Of a stretch of 64,000 bases of DNA, positions 9,127 to 20,225 are shown piece after piece (the first letter of the stretch is position 1; every line of letters begins with the position of its first letter). The notes beneath the pieces are model-generated. The model was not told the origin of the DNA and ran no database searches. It was given only the letters and a program-made list of their open reading frames with translations. Source of the DNA: Guyparkeria hydrothermalis (GTDB lineage Bacteria; Pseudomonadota; Gammaproteobacteria; Halothiobacillales; Halothiobacillaceae); contig NZ_JAJSED010000001.1 in NCBI RefSeq assembly GCF_023555385.1, forward strand, positions 1,116,001 to 1,180,000, given 5' to 3'. The position numbers and the translations under genes were made by a program.

Positions 9127-10209
9127 TCAGCCGTGGCGCTTGGCAAAGTCGTTCATGAAGTGGATCAGCGCGTCGACGCCGGCTTCGGGCATCGCGTTAT
9201 AGATGCTTGCGCGCATGCCGCCGACCGAACGGTGGCCGTTGAGCGTGACCAGACCCTGGCGACCGGCCTCTTCGAGGAAGGTCTTGTCCAGCGAGTCGTC
9301 GGCCAGCATGAACGGCACGTTCATCCAGGAGCGGTAGGCCGGCTCGACCGGGTTGCGGTAGAAGTCGTTGCCGTCGATGGCGGCGTAGAGCTTCTCGGCC
9401 TTACGCTGGTTGATCTTGCCCATCTCCTCGAGGCCGCCCTTGGCGAGCAGGTGCTCGAAGACCAGACCCGCCATGTACCAGGCGTAGGTCGGCGGCGTGT
9501 TGAACATGGAATCGGCGTCGGCCTGGGTGGCCCAGTCGATCATCGCCGGCGTGTTCTCGCGCGACTTGCCCAGCAGGTCCTCGCGAACGATCACGATGGT
9601 CAGGCCAGCCGGACCGATGTTCTTCTGCGCACCAGCGTAGATGACGCCGAACTTGGAGACGTCGATCGGGCGCGACAGGATGGTCGAGGACATATCCGCG
9701 ACCAGCGGCACGTCACCAGTGTCCGGGATGTAGGGAAACTCGACGCCGGCGATGGTCTCGTTCGGCGTGTAGTGGACGTAGTCGGCATCCGGGGAAAACT
9801 GGATCTCGCCCTCGGCCGGCAGCGTGGTGAAGTTGTCCGGCTTGGTGTCGGCGACGACATTGACGTCGACGAAGCGCTTGGCTTCCTTGATCGCCTTGAC
9901 CGACCAGTGACCGGTGTTGAGGTAGTCGGCCTTGCCCGAACCGTTGCCCAGGTTCAGCGGGATCGCACCGAACTGGGTCGAGGCGCCGCCCTGCAGGAAC
10001 AGCACCTTGTAGTTGTCCGGGATGTTCATCAGCTTGCGCAGATTGGCTTCCGCCTGCTCGGCGATGCCGACGAAATGCTTGCCACGATGGCTCATTTCCA
10101 TGACCGACATGCCGGTCCCCTGGTAATCGACCATCTCGTCCCGTGCGCGGGTGAGAACCTCGGTGGGCAACATCGCCGGACCGGCGCTGAAGTTGTAAAC
10201 GCGAGCCAT
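9127..10209 (-). CDS. serC: Phosphoserine aminotransferase
   Basis: PLP enzyme that makes phosphoserine from 3-phosphohydroxypyruvate, and also acts in pyridoxine synthesis. The N-terminal [16 protein letters not shown] and the [12 protein letters not shown] segment with the PLP lysine are diagnostic of SerC. The 360-residue length is standard. AGGAG stands at good spacing before the ATG. It is the first gene after the gyrA terminator and therefore probably the first gene of the serC-serA-pheA-hisC-tyrA-aroA-cmk-rpsA unit. Confidence 0.97.
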   Translation of the reverse strand: MARVYNFSAGPAMLPTEVLTRARDEMVDYQGTGMSVMEMSHRGKHFVGIAEQAEANLRKLMNIPDNYKVLFLQGGASTQFGAIPLNLGNGSGKADYLNTGHWSVKAIKEAKRFVDVNVVADTKPDNFTTLPAEGEIQFSPDADYVHYTPNETIAGVEFPYIPDTGDVPLVADMSSTILSRPIDVSKFGVIYAGAQKNIGPAGLTIVIVREDLLGKSRENTPAMIDWATQADADSMFNTPPTYAWYMAGLVFEHLLAKGGLEEMGKINQRKAEKLYAAIDGNDFYRNPVEPAYRSWMNVPFMLADDSLDKTFLEEAGRQGLVTLNGHRSVGGMRASIYNAMPEAGVDALIHFMNDFAKRHG

Positions 10210-10240
10210 GACTACTCCTGAACAGAAACAGAAAACAAGC

Positions 10241-10264
10241 GACCGGGCGATGTCTCGCCCGGTC
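10241..10264 (-). terminator. Terminator hairpin between gyrA and serC
   Basis: GACCGGGCGA, TGTC loop, TCGCCCGGTC: a perfect 10-bp stem. On the minus strand it is followed by GCTTGTTTTC, a moderate T-rich run. It would end gyrA transcription just before serC. Confidence 0.75.
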
Positions 10265-10338
10265 TATATTCAATCGAGAGCCGCCCGATCAGACGGGGGC
10301 TGTAACGGTGTGGCGACGTTCCCTGGCCACGGCGGGGA

Positions 10339-12915
<2,577 letters not shown>

Positions 12916-13067
12916 TCGAGTGTCCTGGTACCCACGAGTGTCCTGATTGATCCGCGCGAACGCGTCATGCAAGCGACCGGCTCACTACGGAATCGCCTCC
13001 TGAGGGGGCGCCGATAAACCGGGGCATAGTACCACAGAGACCCTCCCCGAGCGCGGAGCGTCCCGGC

Positions 13068-14105
13068 TCATTCGAACAGCCGCGCAATCCCGCCACGGTC
13101 GGGGCGCTGCACCACCCCGGCCTCGGTGACAAGCGCGTCGATCAGCGCCGCCGGCGTCACGTCGAAGGCGGGGTTCTCGACTGGTGCGTCAGTCGGCGCC
13201 ACCGGACGCCCGGCGAGGCTGCGCACCTCGTCCGCCGGACGGTGCTCGATCTCGATCGATCGTCCGTCGGCACAGTCCCGGTCGATCGTCGAGCGCGGTG
13301 CGACCACCATGAACTTGACGCCGTGGTGGCGCGCCAGCACGGCAAGCGAATAGGTGCCGATCTTGTTGGCGGTATCACCGTTGGCCGCAATGCGGTCGGC
13401 ACCGACGAGCACGCAGCCCACGCGGCCGCTCGCCAGCACGCTCGCCGCGGCGCTGTCGCAGATCAGCCGGTAGGGAATCCCCTCCTGCGCCAGCTCCCAG
13501 GCGGTCAATCGAGCGCCCTGCAGCCAGGGCCGCGTTTCGTCAACGTAGACGCCCTCAAGTCGACCTGCCGACCAGGCATCTCGCACCACACCGAGGGCCG
13601 TCCCCTGACCGGCAGTGGCCAGCGCGCCCGTGTTGCAGTGAGTCAGGACCCACTGACCCGGCTCGATCAGGGCCGAGCCGTACTGGCCCATTGCGAGATT
13701 CGACTCGACATCCTCCGACTCGATGGCGCTCGCCTCGTCGGCAAGCCGCTGCAGGCTTGATTCGGCATCCAGCCCGGCGCAATTGGCCAGACACGCCACC
13801 ATCCGATCGAGCGCCCAGACGAGGTTCACCGCGGTGGGGCGCGCCGCGGCAAGCTCGTCGTAGACCGGGCGAAGCGCCTCGGGCGTCAGCACCCTGCCCT
13901 CCTCACACCCCCGGTGGGCACCGAGCAGGTAGCCGTAAGCTGCCGCCACACCGATGGCCGGCGCTCCACGCACCGCCATGTCCCGTATCACTTTCGCTAC
14001 GCGCGTTGCGTCTGAACAACACAGCCACTCTTCCTGATGAGGCAGCAGCCGCTGATCGAGAACCCACAACTCGTTTTTCTTGAATATCAGTGCCTTAAGC
14101 AACAC
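13068..14105 (-). CDS. mtnA: S-methyl-5-thioribose-1-phosphate isomerase
   Basis: Isomerises methylthioribose-1-phosphate to the ribulose form in methionine salvage. The eIF2B-alpha-like fold is seen from RGAPAIGVAAAYG near residue 50, THCNTGALAT with the catalytic Cys near 160, and GADRIAANGDTANKIGT with the catalytic Asp near 240. The 345 residues fit the family. The reading frame begins with GTG; the N-terminus ALIF..NELWVLDQRLLPHQEEW fits known MtnA proteins, so the GTG is a reasonable start. mtnA upstream of gyrA is a recurring proteobacterial arrangement. Confidence 0.96.
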   Translation of the reverse strand: MLLKALIFKKNELWVLDQRLLPHQEEWLCCSDATRVAKVIRDMAVRGAPAIGVAAAYGYLLGAHRGCEEGRVLTPEALRPVYDELAAARPTAVNLVWALDRMVACLANCAGLDAESSLQRLADEASAIESEDVESNLAMGQYGSALIEPGQWVLTHCNTGALATAGQGTALGVVRDAWSAGRLEGVYVDETRPWLQGARLTAWELAQEGIPYRLICDSAAASVLASGRVGCVLVGADRIAANGDTANKIGTYSLAVLARHHGVKFMVVAPRSTIDRDCADGRSIEIEHRPADEVRSLAGRPVAPTDAPVENPAFDVTPAALIDALVTEAGVVQRPDRGGIARLFE

Positions 14106-14348
14106 AGAACCCCGATGTGAAACTAATCGAAAATGCCGATATCAGACGGCCGGCACAGTCATCGAACGCTCGATAAACCGGTTTTTGCGCCCGACATTCC
14201 ATCTGAATTTCGCTATTTTTGCACTTTGCCGGAATGGACGACTACTATTTTGGTCAGATTCACCCGTTGCCGGACCTGAATCAGGCTTTCGCTAGCAACA
14301 GCCATAAAAGTCATCTCTGACCTCAGAAGAAACAAGGAGATTTCACAG

Positions 14349-14960
14349 ATGAAGAAAATGACCGTGATCGCTGCCTCCGTCGCAGCCACGTTTGCCTTCT
14401 CTGGCCAGACCTTTGCCGGGGGTCAGTCCCCGTACGTGTTTAACAGCAACGGTGACCCGGTGAAGACCGGCCACGGCCCGTGCCTGTACAACAACCACGG
14501 CACGCTGAACAGCGAGACGGCCATCGAGGAGTGCAACCCGGAACTGGTACAGAAAGCCGAGCCGGCGCCGAAGCCGGTGGTTGAGCCGCCTCCGGCACCG
14601 GAGATGAAGACCGTCACCCTCGAGGCGGACACCTACTTCGACTTCGACAAGTCGTTCCTCCGTCCGGAAGGCAAGGACACGCTTGACGCGCTGGTACGCG
14701 ACATGGGTGACCTCAACTCGGTCGCTGAAGTCACTGCCGTCGGCCACACCGACAGCATCGGCACCGACGAGTACAACCAGGGCCTCTCCGAGCGCCGCGC
14801 CGCTTCGGTCAAGGAATACCTGATCGAGCAAGGCGTCCCGGCCGACCGGATCGAGACCGAGGGCATGGGCGAGTCCCAGCCGGTCGCGACCAACGAGACG
14901 CGCGAAGGCCGTCAGAAGAACCGTCGCGTAGAAGTGACCATCAAGGGCACTGCCCAGTAA
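14349..14960 (+). CDS. OmpA-family peptidoglycan-binding outer membrane/periplasmic protein
   Basis: Secreted protein of 203 residues with a Sec signal peptide (about 1-24, cleaved after TFAG or GGQ). Residues 25-75 are a short linker with two Cys, followed by a Pro/Glu-rich hinge (PAPKPVVEPPPAP). Residues 80-198 are an OmpA C-terminal domain: the segment YFDFDKSFLRPEG, then VGHTDSIGTDEYNQGLSERRA and the final NRRVEV contain the meso-DAP-contacting Asp and Arg. It has no N-terminal beta-barrel, so it is not classical OmpA. A strong AAGGAG lies before the ATG and an intrinsic terminator follows, so it is monocistronic and perhaps highly expressed. Confidence 0.93.
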   Translation: MKKMTVIAASVAATFAFSGQTFAGGQSPYVFNSNGDPVKTGHGPCLYNNHGTLNSETAIEECNPELVQKAEPAPKPVVEPPPAPEMKTVTLEADTYFDFDKSFLRPEGKDTLDALVRDMGDLNSVAEVTAVGHTDSIGTDEYNQGLSERRAASVKEYLIEQGVPADRIETEGMGESQPVATNETREGRQKNRRVEVTIKGTAQ

Positions 14961-14990
14961 TCCCCTTCTCCACGAGCGGGGATACGATAA

Positions 14991-15017
14991 ACACCGCCTT
15001 CGGGCGGTGTTTTTTTG
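14991..15017 (+). terminator. Intrinsic terminator of the OmpA-like gene
   Basis: ACACCGCC, TTCG tetraloop, GGCGGTGT and a run of seven T. Very strong. Confidence 0.96.
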
Positions 15018-15136
15018 TTTGTAGGACGCTGCCCCGAATGGGAAACAGAAACCCGACTCGAACGGGATAACCGGCCTACACTCACTCCCTGCCCGCGAAA
15101 CGACCATCGCAAGTCACAAATCAGGAGAGCCCCATC

Positions 15137-15958
15137 ATGGAAGCGAGCTTTTTCTCTATTTACGTGCTGCCGTGGATCATCAAGATTCTCTTGGCGATCG
15201 CCATCGCCGTGGGTGGCTACTACCTCGCCAAAATCGGCACGCCCTCGCTGACCCGGCTGCTGCAACGGACCGGCATGGACAACATGCTGGTAGGCTTCGT
15301 TGTCGCGATCGCCCGGGCTGCGTTCCTGCTGTTCGTCGCCATCGCCGCCCTGTCGAAACTCGGGCTGGACACCACGTCACTGGTCGCGTTGGTGGCAGGC
15401 GCCGGCATCGCCGTCGGCCTGGCGCTCAAGGACTCACTGAGCAACTTCGCCGCCGGCGTTATGATCCTGACCTTCCGTCCGTTCCGCAGCGGTGACTTCA
15501 TCATCACCGGCAGCCTGATGGGCACAGTCAACGAGATCGGGATCTTCCACACCCGGATGAACACGCCGGACAACGTCGAGATGATCGTGCCCAACGGCAA
15601 CCTCTACAGTGCGGCCATCACCAACTACAGCGTGCGCGACACCCGTCGCCTGGATCTTGCCGTGGGCATCGACTACGCCGACGACATCGCCAAGGCCAAG
15701 GAACTGGTCATGCAGGTCTTCGAAAAGGACGATCGCGTCCTGAAGGACCCGGCACCGGTAATCCTGGTCAACCAGTTCGGTGCCTCCAGCGTCGACCTGC
15801 TGATTCGCCCCTGGATCCGGTCGGCCGACATGCCGCTGGTCAAGTCCGACCTGCAGCAGCAGATCAAGGAGACGTTCGACGCCAACGGCATCACGATTCC
15901 TTTCCCACAGATGGTGATCACCTCGGCCGCGACCGACGAGGAAAAGTCGAAAAACTGA
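15137..15958 (+). CDS. mscS: Small-conductance mechanosensitive channel (MscS family)
   Basis: Inner-membrane channel that releases solutes on hypo-osmotic shock. Three predicted membrane segments lie at about residues 10-30, 50-75 and 80-110; the third (VALVAGAGIAVGLALKDSLSNFAAG, in part) has the Gly/Ala packing of the MscS pore helix. The following beta domain contains FRPFRSGDFI and VPNGNLYSAAITNYS, both conserved. The length of 273 residues is the short MscS form. AGGAG precedes the ATG and a bidirectional terminator follows. Confidence 0.95.
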   Translation: MEASFFSIYVLPWIIKILLAIAIAVGGYYLAKIGTPSLTRLLQRTGMDNMLVGFVVAIARAAFLLFVAIAALSKLGLDTTSLVALVAGAGIAVGLALKDSLSNFAAGVMILTFRPFRSGDFIITGSLMGTVNEIGIFHTRMNTPDNVEMIVPNGNLYSAAITNYSVRDTRRLDLAVGIDYADDIAKAKELVMQVFEKDDRVLKDPAPVILVNQFGASSVDLLIRPWIRSADMPLVKSDLQQQIKETFDANGITIPFPQMVITSAATDEEKSKN

Positions 15959-15982
15959 TGAACGGGAAACCCCGAACGCACG

Positions 15983-16011
15983 AAAAAGCCCCGCCGAAGC
16001 GGGGCTTTTTT
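15983..16011. terminator. Bidirectional terminator between mscS and the Gly-rich gene
   Basis: AAAAAGCCCCGC, CGAA loop, GCGGGGCTTTTT. A-run and T-run on the two sides let it serve the plus-strand mscS and the convergent minus-strand gene. Confidence 0.93.
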
Positions 16012-16052
16012 ATGTGTGTCGGGACACCGTGTCCCGTCACGTGACAAGCGCC

Positions 16053-16358
16053 TTATCGACCGCCGGCGTAGCCGCCACCCATGCCACCGGCACCGGGGCC
16101 CATGCCACCACCGGCAGAGACGGTCGTATCATCGTCGTCAAGGTATCGGTTGACGGAATCGGCGCCCCCACCGCCCTGGACAAAGGCAACGAAGCTGTCG
16201 CTGTCATCCAGTGTATCGATGCGCGTATTGTGGATGTCGTTCGGCATGTTGGCCGTGCCGGCACCCGTCGGGCTGTTGTGGTCAGCCAGGGCCACACCTG
16301 AAGTCAGGAAGGCCGCGGTAGCGAGCAGGGCAGGAGCAATGGTCTTTGTCTTGATCAT
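16053..16358 (-). CDS. Small secreted glycine-rich protein of unknown function
   Basis: 101 residues with a clear Sec signal peptide (about 1-25, ending GVALA before DHNSP). The mature part is acidic (IDTLDDSD, YLDDDDTT) and ends in a Gly/Met-rich tail, GGGMGPGAGGMGGGYAGG. No family is recognised. The ribosome site GAGAGG is good. The gene is convergent with mscS, and an A/T-rich palindrome lies about 40 bases upstream of its start in an otherwise GC-rich region, suggesting a regulated promoter. Location is probably periplasmic or cell-surface. Confidence 0.72.
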   Translation of the reverse strand: MIKTKTIAPALLATAAFLTSGVALADHNSPTGAGTANMPNDIHNTRIDTLDDSDSFVAFVQGGGGADSVNRYLDDDDTTVSAGGGMGPGAGGMGGGYAGGR

Positions 16359-16391
16359 GGTGTACCTCTCGTACAGTCACCTTACATACTT

Positions 16392-16424
16392 GCATGAGAA
16401 TATAACCATATTCTTGTCATGCAT
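16392..16424. promoter_or_regulatory. Palindrome upstream of the Gly-rich gene (candidate operator)
   Basis: Core AGAATAT-AACC-ATATTCT (16397-16414) is a perfect 7-bp inverted repeat with 4-bp spacer, flanked by GCATGA and TCATGC that extend the symmetry with a 3-nt offset. It sits 34 bases upstream of the minus-strand start codon. The regulator is unknown. Confidence 0.5.
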
Positions 16425-16577
16425 AAGCTCAGATAGTGACGGCAGGCAAAAGTTCCGCTTTGCCGAATATGCTCGACAGGCTCCCCACGATGTGGCAAAC
16501 CACGGAGGCGCCACCCATGAGAAACAAAGACCATTGCGTCGTCTATGCTGGTGGACACAATCGTGTCGGGAGTCCGA

Positions 16578-18097
16578 ATGATTCCTCGCTTGACGAGCCG
16601 GAGCGCTGACACCCCCACCTGTCCTGTCGGAAATCGGTGGCTGCTGGCTACAACCCTCAGCATGACGCTACTTGGCGCCGCAGGTGGCTACTTGTGGGGC
16701 GCTAACGCAGTAATGCAGCAAGCCGATGAACGAGCCACCGATCTCGCGCAACGATGGGACCCCGCCGTCAGCTCCTTCTTCTCCCGCTATACCCTACTGC
16801 CCCGCGCCCTCGAACTGCTCCCCAGCGTCCGAAACATTCCTACCTCTGCCTCGCCGGAGTCCGCCAACTCGTTCCTGAGCACCCTGGCCAGTCGATTAGA
16901 ACTGGACGCCGTCTACGTGATCGGCCCCTCGGGCACGACAGCAGCCTCAAGCAACGAGAATTTCGTCGGCGAGAATACGGGTTCCGTCCCTATTTCCAGA
17001 ACGCCATGAACGGCCAAATCTCACACTATGTGGCCCTGGGAAGCACATCGCGCGAGACCGGCTATTACGTCGCGGGCCCCATCCGCCAGGATGATCAGAT
17101 CGTCGGCGTGATCGCAATAAAGATACGTTCGTCCTCCATTGGCGACCTGCTCCACCAGCTGGGTGAAGACGAAACGCATGGGGTTGACTGGGCCCTTTCG
17201 GACGAATACGGCGTGATTTTCGCCGCCTCGCGTGATGAATGGCTTCATCGAAGCCGTCACCCGCTATCGACCGCGACTCTGGATCGCCTCCGGCAGGAAC
17301 GCCGCTACCCGGGGACGCAGCCTTCCGTCATGCCCGCCCCCTACCGCAGCCGTCACGAAGGCGCCGATCATTCGCTCATCATGCGTTTGAGCGACCACGT
17401 CGGCACCGCAACGGCGCCGATATCGGGTACCGACTGGCGGATTACCTTCTTCACGTCCACCCACGGCTCGGCCCCGCTCGCCATGGCCTACGCGGCGATG
17501 GGCGGCATAACGGCCCTGGCCATCACGTTGATCGGAGTGGTGCTGGTGTTCCGGGAGATGACCCGTGCCCAGATGCTGCGCACCGCAGTGCGCGACCCGC
17601 TGACCGACTTGTTTACCCGGCTGTACATGAAGGAAGCCATTCCACCGCTCGTCGCCATGCACGACAGGCATCCCGACCAAGGCTTCACGATGGTCATGCT
17701 CGACATCGATCACTTCAAACGGGTCAACGACCATCACGGCCACCTCGCCGGCGACCGGGTACTTGCCTACGTCGGCTCGATAATCCGCGAAGAGGTCCGC
17801 GCCGGCGACATCCCGGTTCGTTACGGTGGGGAGGAGATGGCTGTATTCCTGCCGGGCGAAGGGCTCACGGAAGGGCGGAAATGTGCCGAGCGCATCCGGC
17901 AAACAGTGGAAAACGCGGCAATACGGGCCGGTCATTCGGTGCTGAGCGTCACGCTGAGTGCCGGGGTCGCCACCCACCGACAGGGCGAATCCCTTTCAAC
18001 CCTGATCGCCCGAGCCGACCGGGAGCTGTATTGCGCCAAACAATCCGGCCGGAACCGCGTCTGCGTAGAAGGCAGCACGGCTCCCGAAACGAACTGA
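16578..18097 (+). pseudogene. Membrane sensor diguanylate cyclase, broken by a one-base deletion
   Basis: Two overlapping frames together make one protein. Frame A (from 16545 or, better placed after GGAG, 16578) gives a membrane helix (RWLLATTLSMTLLGAAGGYL) and the first half of an extracytoplasmic dCache-like sensor up to ENFVGEN. Frame B picks up at YGFRPYFQNAMNGQ, the continuation of the same domain motif, then a second membrane helix and a GGDEF domain with YGGEEMAVF and an intact catalytic core. The join is at about 16971-16976, where one missing base puts the 5' part out of frame. Frame B alone could start at an ATG near 17007. Either a true pseudogene or a sequencing error. Confidence 0.8.
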
Positions 18098-18112
18098 CGC
18101 CCTGACAAAGCC

Positions 18113-18147
18113 AAAAAAAAAACGCCTGCGGCACAAGCCGGCAGGCG
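18113..18147 (-). terminator. Minus-strand intrinsic terminator beside the left att site
   Basis: CGCCTGC/GCAGGCG stem with an inner GGC/GCC and, on the minus strand, a run of ten T. No minus-strand gene lies just to its right except the duplicated tRNA end. It is best explained as the original terminator of the tRNA-Ser operon, now 9.6 kb away because of the insertion. Confidence 0.8.
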
Positions 18148-18177
18148 CGGTGGGTCCAATTCGTTGAACCAGTGATA

Positions 18178-18192
18178 TGGCGGAGAGGCAGG
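18178..18192. repeat. attL core (15-bp direct repeat)
   Basis: TGGCGGAGAGGCAGG, identical to 27784-27798. It equals the complement of the tRNA-Ser 3' end including CCA. The next bases (CCGAAGAACCC) still resemble the tRNA T-arm (GATTCGAACCC), showing an imperfect extension. Confidence 0.85.
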
Positions 18193-18287
18193 CCGAAGAA
18201 CCCGGCAAAATCAGGTAAAACAGGGGCAATATAAACAGAGGGTTAGAGCCTTTTTACTTGCATTGTCGTTATGCGACCGTACACTCG

Positions 18288-18308
18288 AAGGTATGTAGAC
18301 GGTATGCA
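18288..18308. promoter_or_regulatory. Tandem direct repeats near attL (candidate integrase arm sites)
   Basis: AAGGTATGTA at 18288 and ACGGTATGCA at 18299, 11 bp apart, just before the integrase start. The same 10-mer with a neighbouring variant occurs near attR. Confidence 0.5.
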
Positions 18309-18319
18309 GGGAATCGGCA

Positions 18320-19537
18320 ATGGCAAAGACACTCCACCGACTCACCGCTCGACAGGTGACAGCTAAAAGCCTACCACCGGGCGTTCACCATGACGGCGGC
18401 GGGCTCTACCTACAGAACCGCGAGCATGGACACCGCTCCTGGCTGTTCCGGTTCACTCACGACGGCAAGCGTCACTGGATGGGCCTCGGGTCGATCGAGG
18501 AGCTTCCGCTAGCTGAGGCACGCGAACAGGCCGCAGCCTTCCGTGCCGAGGTAAAACGCGGCATCAACCCCATGAGCAAGCGGCGAGAGAACTACGCCGC
18601 CACTGTCTCCCGCACCAGCCGCGCCATGACCTTCGAGAAGGCGATGGATCGTTTCCTCGCGGCCAAGTCGGCACAGTGGTCCAACGACAAGCACGCGAAA
18701 CAGTGGCGCTCGACACTGACCCAGTACGCCCTGCCGAAGCTGGGAAGCATGCCGGTCTCCGAGATCACCACCGACGACGTGCTGCGCGTGCTCGAGGGCC
18801 AATGGCTCAAGAAAACCGAGACCATGAACCGCGTGCGCGGGCGGATCGAGAAGATCCTCGACTGGGCTACAGCGGCCAAGCATCGCGAGGGCGACAACCC
18901 GGCCCGGTGGCGCGGAAACCTTAAAGAGCTGCTGGCCGACCCGACCACAGCGAAAAACGAGCAGCACTTCGCCGCCCTGCCCTATGACCAGGTGGCCGAT
19001 TTCGTGGGCGACCTTCGCGGGCGTGCCGGCATGTCAGCCAAGGCCGCCGAGTTCGTCATCCTCACGGCCGCACGCACAACGATGGTACGCGGCGCGACTT
19101 GGGACGAGATCGACCTAGAGGCCCGCGTCTGGACGATCCCCGCCGAGCGCATGAAGGGACGCAAGAACCAACGGCGCGAGCACAAGATCCCGCTATCCGA
19201 CCGCGCCGTCGAGATCCTCGAGAGCGTCCGGGGCGATCATCCCGAGATCGTATTCCCGTCGACTACCGGCCGCGCCATGAGCGAGAACGCCATGCTTGCC
19301 CTGCTAAAGCGCATGGATCGGCGCGACGTGACCATTCACGGTTTCCGCTCGACCTTCCGCGACTGGGCAGCCGAAACGACCCACTACCCGCACGAGGTGG
19401 TCGAGATGGCGCTCGCCCACACCATCAAGAACAAGGCCGAAGCCGCCTACAGACGCGGCGACCTGCTCGAGAAGCGCCGGGCGCTGATGCAGGAATGGGC
19501 CGACTATTGCCAGCCAGCTAAGGAGGGCTTGGAATGA
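18320..19537 (+). CDS. int: Tyrosine recombinase/integrase (P4/CP4-57 type)
   Basis: Site-specific recombinase for integration and excision at the tRNA-Ser 3' end. The N-terminal MAKTLHRLTARQVTAKSLPPG...DGGGLYLQ is the DUF4102 arm-binding domain of P4-like integrases, followed by a core-binding domain (about 105-190). The catalytic residues are visible: Arg in TAARTTMVRGATW near 255, HGFRSTFRDW near 340, and the nucleophile Tyr in AAYRRGD near 375. At 405 residues it is full length. It is at the end of the element far from the intact tRNA and points inward. Its stop overlaps the next start by ATGA. Confidence 0.95.
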   Translation: MAKTLHRLTARQVTAKSLPPGVHHDGGGLYLQNREHGHRSWLFRFTHDGKRHWMGLGSIEELPLAEAREQAAAFRAEVKRGINPMSKRRENYAATVSRTSRAMTFEKAMDRFLAAKSAQWSNDKHAKQWRSTLTQYALPKLGSMPVSEITTDDVLRVLEGQWLKKTETMNRVRGRIEKILDWATAAKHREGDNPARWRGNLKELLADPTTAKNEQHFAALPYDQVADFVGDLRGRAGMSAKAAEFVILTAARTTMVRGATWDEIDLEARVWTIPAERMKGRKNQRREHKIPLSDRAVEILESVRGDHPEIVFPSTTGRAMSENAMLALLKRMDRRDVTIHGFRSTFRDWAAETTHYPHEVVEMALAHTIKNKAEAAYRRGDLLEKRRALMQEWADYCQPAKEGLE

Positions 19538-20121
19538 CGACTATTCAGCGAGGCACCGGCGGCTGGGTCGAGCCGTTTTCATTCACAGAAGACGAGAAAG
19601 AGCAGCTGCTTTCAGTCTGGAAGCGCAAGTCTCAACACTCAAATGCCCGTGAGTTCGTCAATCTGGCCGAGCATATTGTCGAACTCTGGAAGTCCCTTGA
19701 TGCTCCGGTTGACGCCGAGGAAATGCGCACCCGAGCGGTCGAGATAGAGAAGGCAGCCAGCGTGCTCGCTCGTGCATTGGGCAACGCGCCCCCTGAATTC
19801 ATGGACATGCTCGAGGCCGAGTTAGTGGCTGTCACCAGGAACCACCGCAGCCGAGTGCATGAGGCATGGACACATGACCTCGACCAACTGATCGAGGCAT
19901 CGGGCCGGGTTTCCGCCCTAAAAAACACGGGGGGAGAGGATCGGCGCAAGGAAAAGCATTTAGTCGCCATGCTGGCAACCGAGTATCGGAAGGTATTTGG
20001 TAGGCCCGCGCCGAAAGGTGAAGACACCAACTTCCGCAAGTTCTATCTCGAGCTTTGCACCATCCGGGGCGAGCCCCCGCTCTCTAAGAACACATTCAAC
20101 GAGTTTTTAGGGTCAATCTGA
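19534..20121 (+). CDS. Unknown protein of the integrated element, 195 aa
   Basis: I do not recognise a family. The protein is soluble, charged and mostly helical by composition, without membrane segments or signal peptide. It contains EEMRTRAVEIEKAASVLARALG in its middle (in part amphipathic helix) and a basic patch NTGGEDRRKEKHL near residue 130. It overlaps the integrase stop by four bases, so it is translated from the same message. Position between int and the AlpA-like gene is one where satellites often carry accessory or regulatory genes, but there is no direct evidence of function. Confidence 0.7.
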   Translation: MTTIQRGTGGWVEPFSFTEDEKEQLLSVWKRKSQHSNAREFVNLAEHIVELWKSLDAPVDAEEMRTRAVEIEKAASVLARALGNAPPEFMDMLEAELVAVTRNHRSRVHEAWTHDLDQLIEASGRVSALKNTGGEDRRKEKHLVAMLATEYRKVFGRPAPKGEDTNFRKFYLELCTIRGEPPLSKNTFNEFLGSI

Positions 20122-20181
20122 CGCCGATCTTTCTGGTCGGGTTGACCTCCTAGCGAAATCGCCAAGAGCGGAGCATGCGGC

Positions 20182-20217
20182 CCTGTCATTGACGCAATGT
20201 CCAATAGCGCAGACAGG
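20182..20217 (+). promoter_or_regulatory. Nested inverted repeats covering the alpA-like Shine-Dalgarno
   Basis: CCTGTC (20182-20187) pairs with GACAGG (20212-20217), which contains part of the AGGAG ribosome site of the next gene. Inside it CATTG-ACG-CAATG (20187-20199) is a second inverted repeat. It could be an operator or an RNA hairpin that hides the ribosome site. Confidence 0.4.
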
Positions 20218-20225
20218 AGCCAAAC

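Noticed and set aside
8041-10221. 726-codon plus-strand frame opposite serA and serC
   Set aside because: It spans two well-supported genes on the other strand and has no motifs of its own.
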